Assembly (NCBI GenBank): GCA_945897545.1
Contig: CAMDGJ010000149.1
Coordinates: 1-6,900, forward strand
Length of the DNA: 6,900 nucleotides
Reading direction: 5' to 3'
Source: Flavobacterium psychrophilum
GTDB taxonomy: Bacteria > Bacteroidota > Bacteroidia > Flavobacteriales > Flavobacteriaceae
Shown here: piece after piece, positions 6,359 to 6,900 of the stretch
Layout of the letters: every line of letters begins with the position of its first letter
How positions within the stretch are numbered: position 1 is the first letter of the stretch
The notes under the pieces: model-generated
The model's input: the letters and a program-made list of their open reading frames with translations, nothing else
What the model was told of the DNA's origin: nothing
The model's database searches: none
Position numbers and translations under genes: made by a program

Positions 6359-6900
6359 ATGAAAAAGTACTATCCGCTTATACTGCTATTGCTGGCATTT
6401 TCCTGTGCAGCCCAGAATTCTAAAAAAGCAAATAGAGCGCTTGCTGATCAGATTGCAAAAAACGAGTATATCCAGTTTGTAAAATCAAAAGCACTAGAGG
6501 TGATGAAAACCGGGTTTAATGCCGGCGATGGTTACCGCGAAGTGTGGATCCGTGATTACAACACGTTTATTGAACTGGCTGCTCAGGTTTTTCCAAAAGA
6601 AGATTTGAAGGAAAATCTGCTGGTATTTTTCAGGATGCAGGGGGAGGATGGAAATATCATAGATGGATTTACCCCAATAGAAAAAGTGGGCAAAGTAGCT
6701 TACGATTTCTCCTATTCAAAATTTGAAAAGCGCTATGCTGCCCACAAAAACACCGTGGAAACCGACCAGGAAAGCTCGCTAGTACAGGCGGTTTACAAAT
6801 ACATTCAACTTACCGGCGACAATTCAATCCTGGCTGAAAAAGTAGGTGAAAAAATCGTTGCCGAACGCCTCGAATGGGCCATAGATTTCCTGATGCAACA
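6359..6900 (+). CDS. Exported (alpha/alpha)6-barrel glycosidase-like protein, 3' end beyond window
   Basis: The first 180 codons are open to the right edge. Residues 1-19 (MKKYYPLILLLLAFSCAAQ) are an export signal. Cys16 after LAFS could be a relaxed Bacteroidetes lipobox, giving a lipoprotein; cleavage after AQ by signal peptidase I is the alternative. The mature part has EVWIRDYNTFIE (61-72), like the W-x-R-D segment near the start of (alpha/alpha)6-barrel glycosidases (glucoamylase and debranching types), then QGEDGNIIDGF (94-104) and HKNTVETDQESSLVQAV (129-145), which look like conserved active-site loops. I recognise the general type, not a GH family. It starts 68 nt after the symporter stop with no clear terminator between, so it is probably in the same transcript and may release sugars for import. 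GC is about 42% by hand count, slightly above its neighbours. Coding status is firm; substrate is unknown. Confidence 0.8.
   Translation, partial: MKKYYPLILLLLAFSCAAQNSKKANRALADQIAKNEYIQFVKSKALEVMKTGFNAGDGYREVWIRDYNTFIELAAQVFPKEDLKENLLVFFRMQGEDGNIIDGFTPIEKVGKVAYDFSYSKFEKRYAAHKNTVETDQESSLVQAVYKYIQLTGDNSILAEKVGEKIVAERLEWAIDFLMQ

Noticed and set aside
6359..6900. Slightly higher GC (about 42% by hand count) as a sign of gene transfer
   Set aside because: The difference from the sampled symporter sequence is only a few percent and the gene is partial; too weak to claim transfer.
1..6900. CRISPR arrays, tRNA or rRNA genes, insertion sequences, attachment sites
   Set aside because: No spaced direct repeats, cloverleaf-like sequences, transposase genes or terminal inverted repeats were found on reading both strands.

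Overview
The window carries a D-xylose utilisation locus, almost certainly from a member of the Bacteroidetes and most like the Flavobacteriaceae. The DNA is AT-rich. None of the genes has a clear Shine-Dalgarno sequence; starts follow A-rich leaders instead. Candidate promoters fit the flavobacterial pattern (TTG, 17-23 nt, TAnnTTTG). The proteins look like typical Bacteroidetes versions of known families.

Layout: positions 1-213 are non-coding, with a weak bidirectional hairpin at the left edge. A LacI-family regulator lies on the minus strand (214-1236). A 403-bp divergent control region (1237-1639) is unusually rich in inverted repeats. On the plus strand follow xylB (xylulokinase, 1640-3124), xylA (class II xylose isomerase, 3128-4453, 3 nt after xylB), a 148-nt gap holding a terminator-like hairpin and then a promoter-like sequence, a sodium:sugar symporter of the SSS family (4602-6290), and the first 180 codons of an exported protein that looks like an (alpha/alpha)6-barrel glycosidase (6359 to beyond the right edge).

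How the genes would work together: the outer-envelope glycosidase may release sugar from an oligosaccharide, the symporter imports xylose, XylA isomerises it to D-xylulose, and XylB phosphorylates that to D-xylulose 5-phosphate for the pentose phosphate pathway. The LacI-type protein is the obvious candidate regulator, with xylose or a derivative as inducer. XylA and XylB are firm. Xylose as the symporter substrate, and xylose control by the regulator, are inferred from context. The glycosidase substrate is unknown.

The enzymology is ordinary and I see no new defence, mobile or RNA system. The parts worth a second look are the control sequences (stacked inverted repeats and TTGAAA/TTTCAA motifs between regulator and xylB; the terminator-promoter module before the transporter), the substitutions in the transporter's sugar and sodium sites, and the glycosidase at the operon's end.
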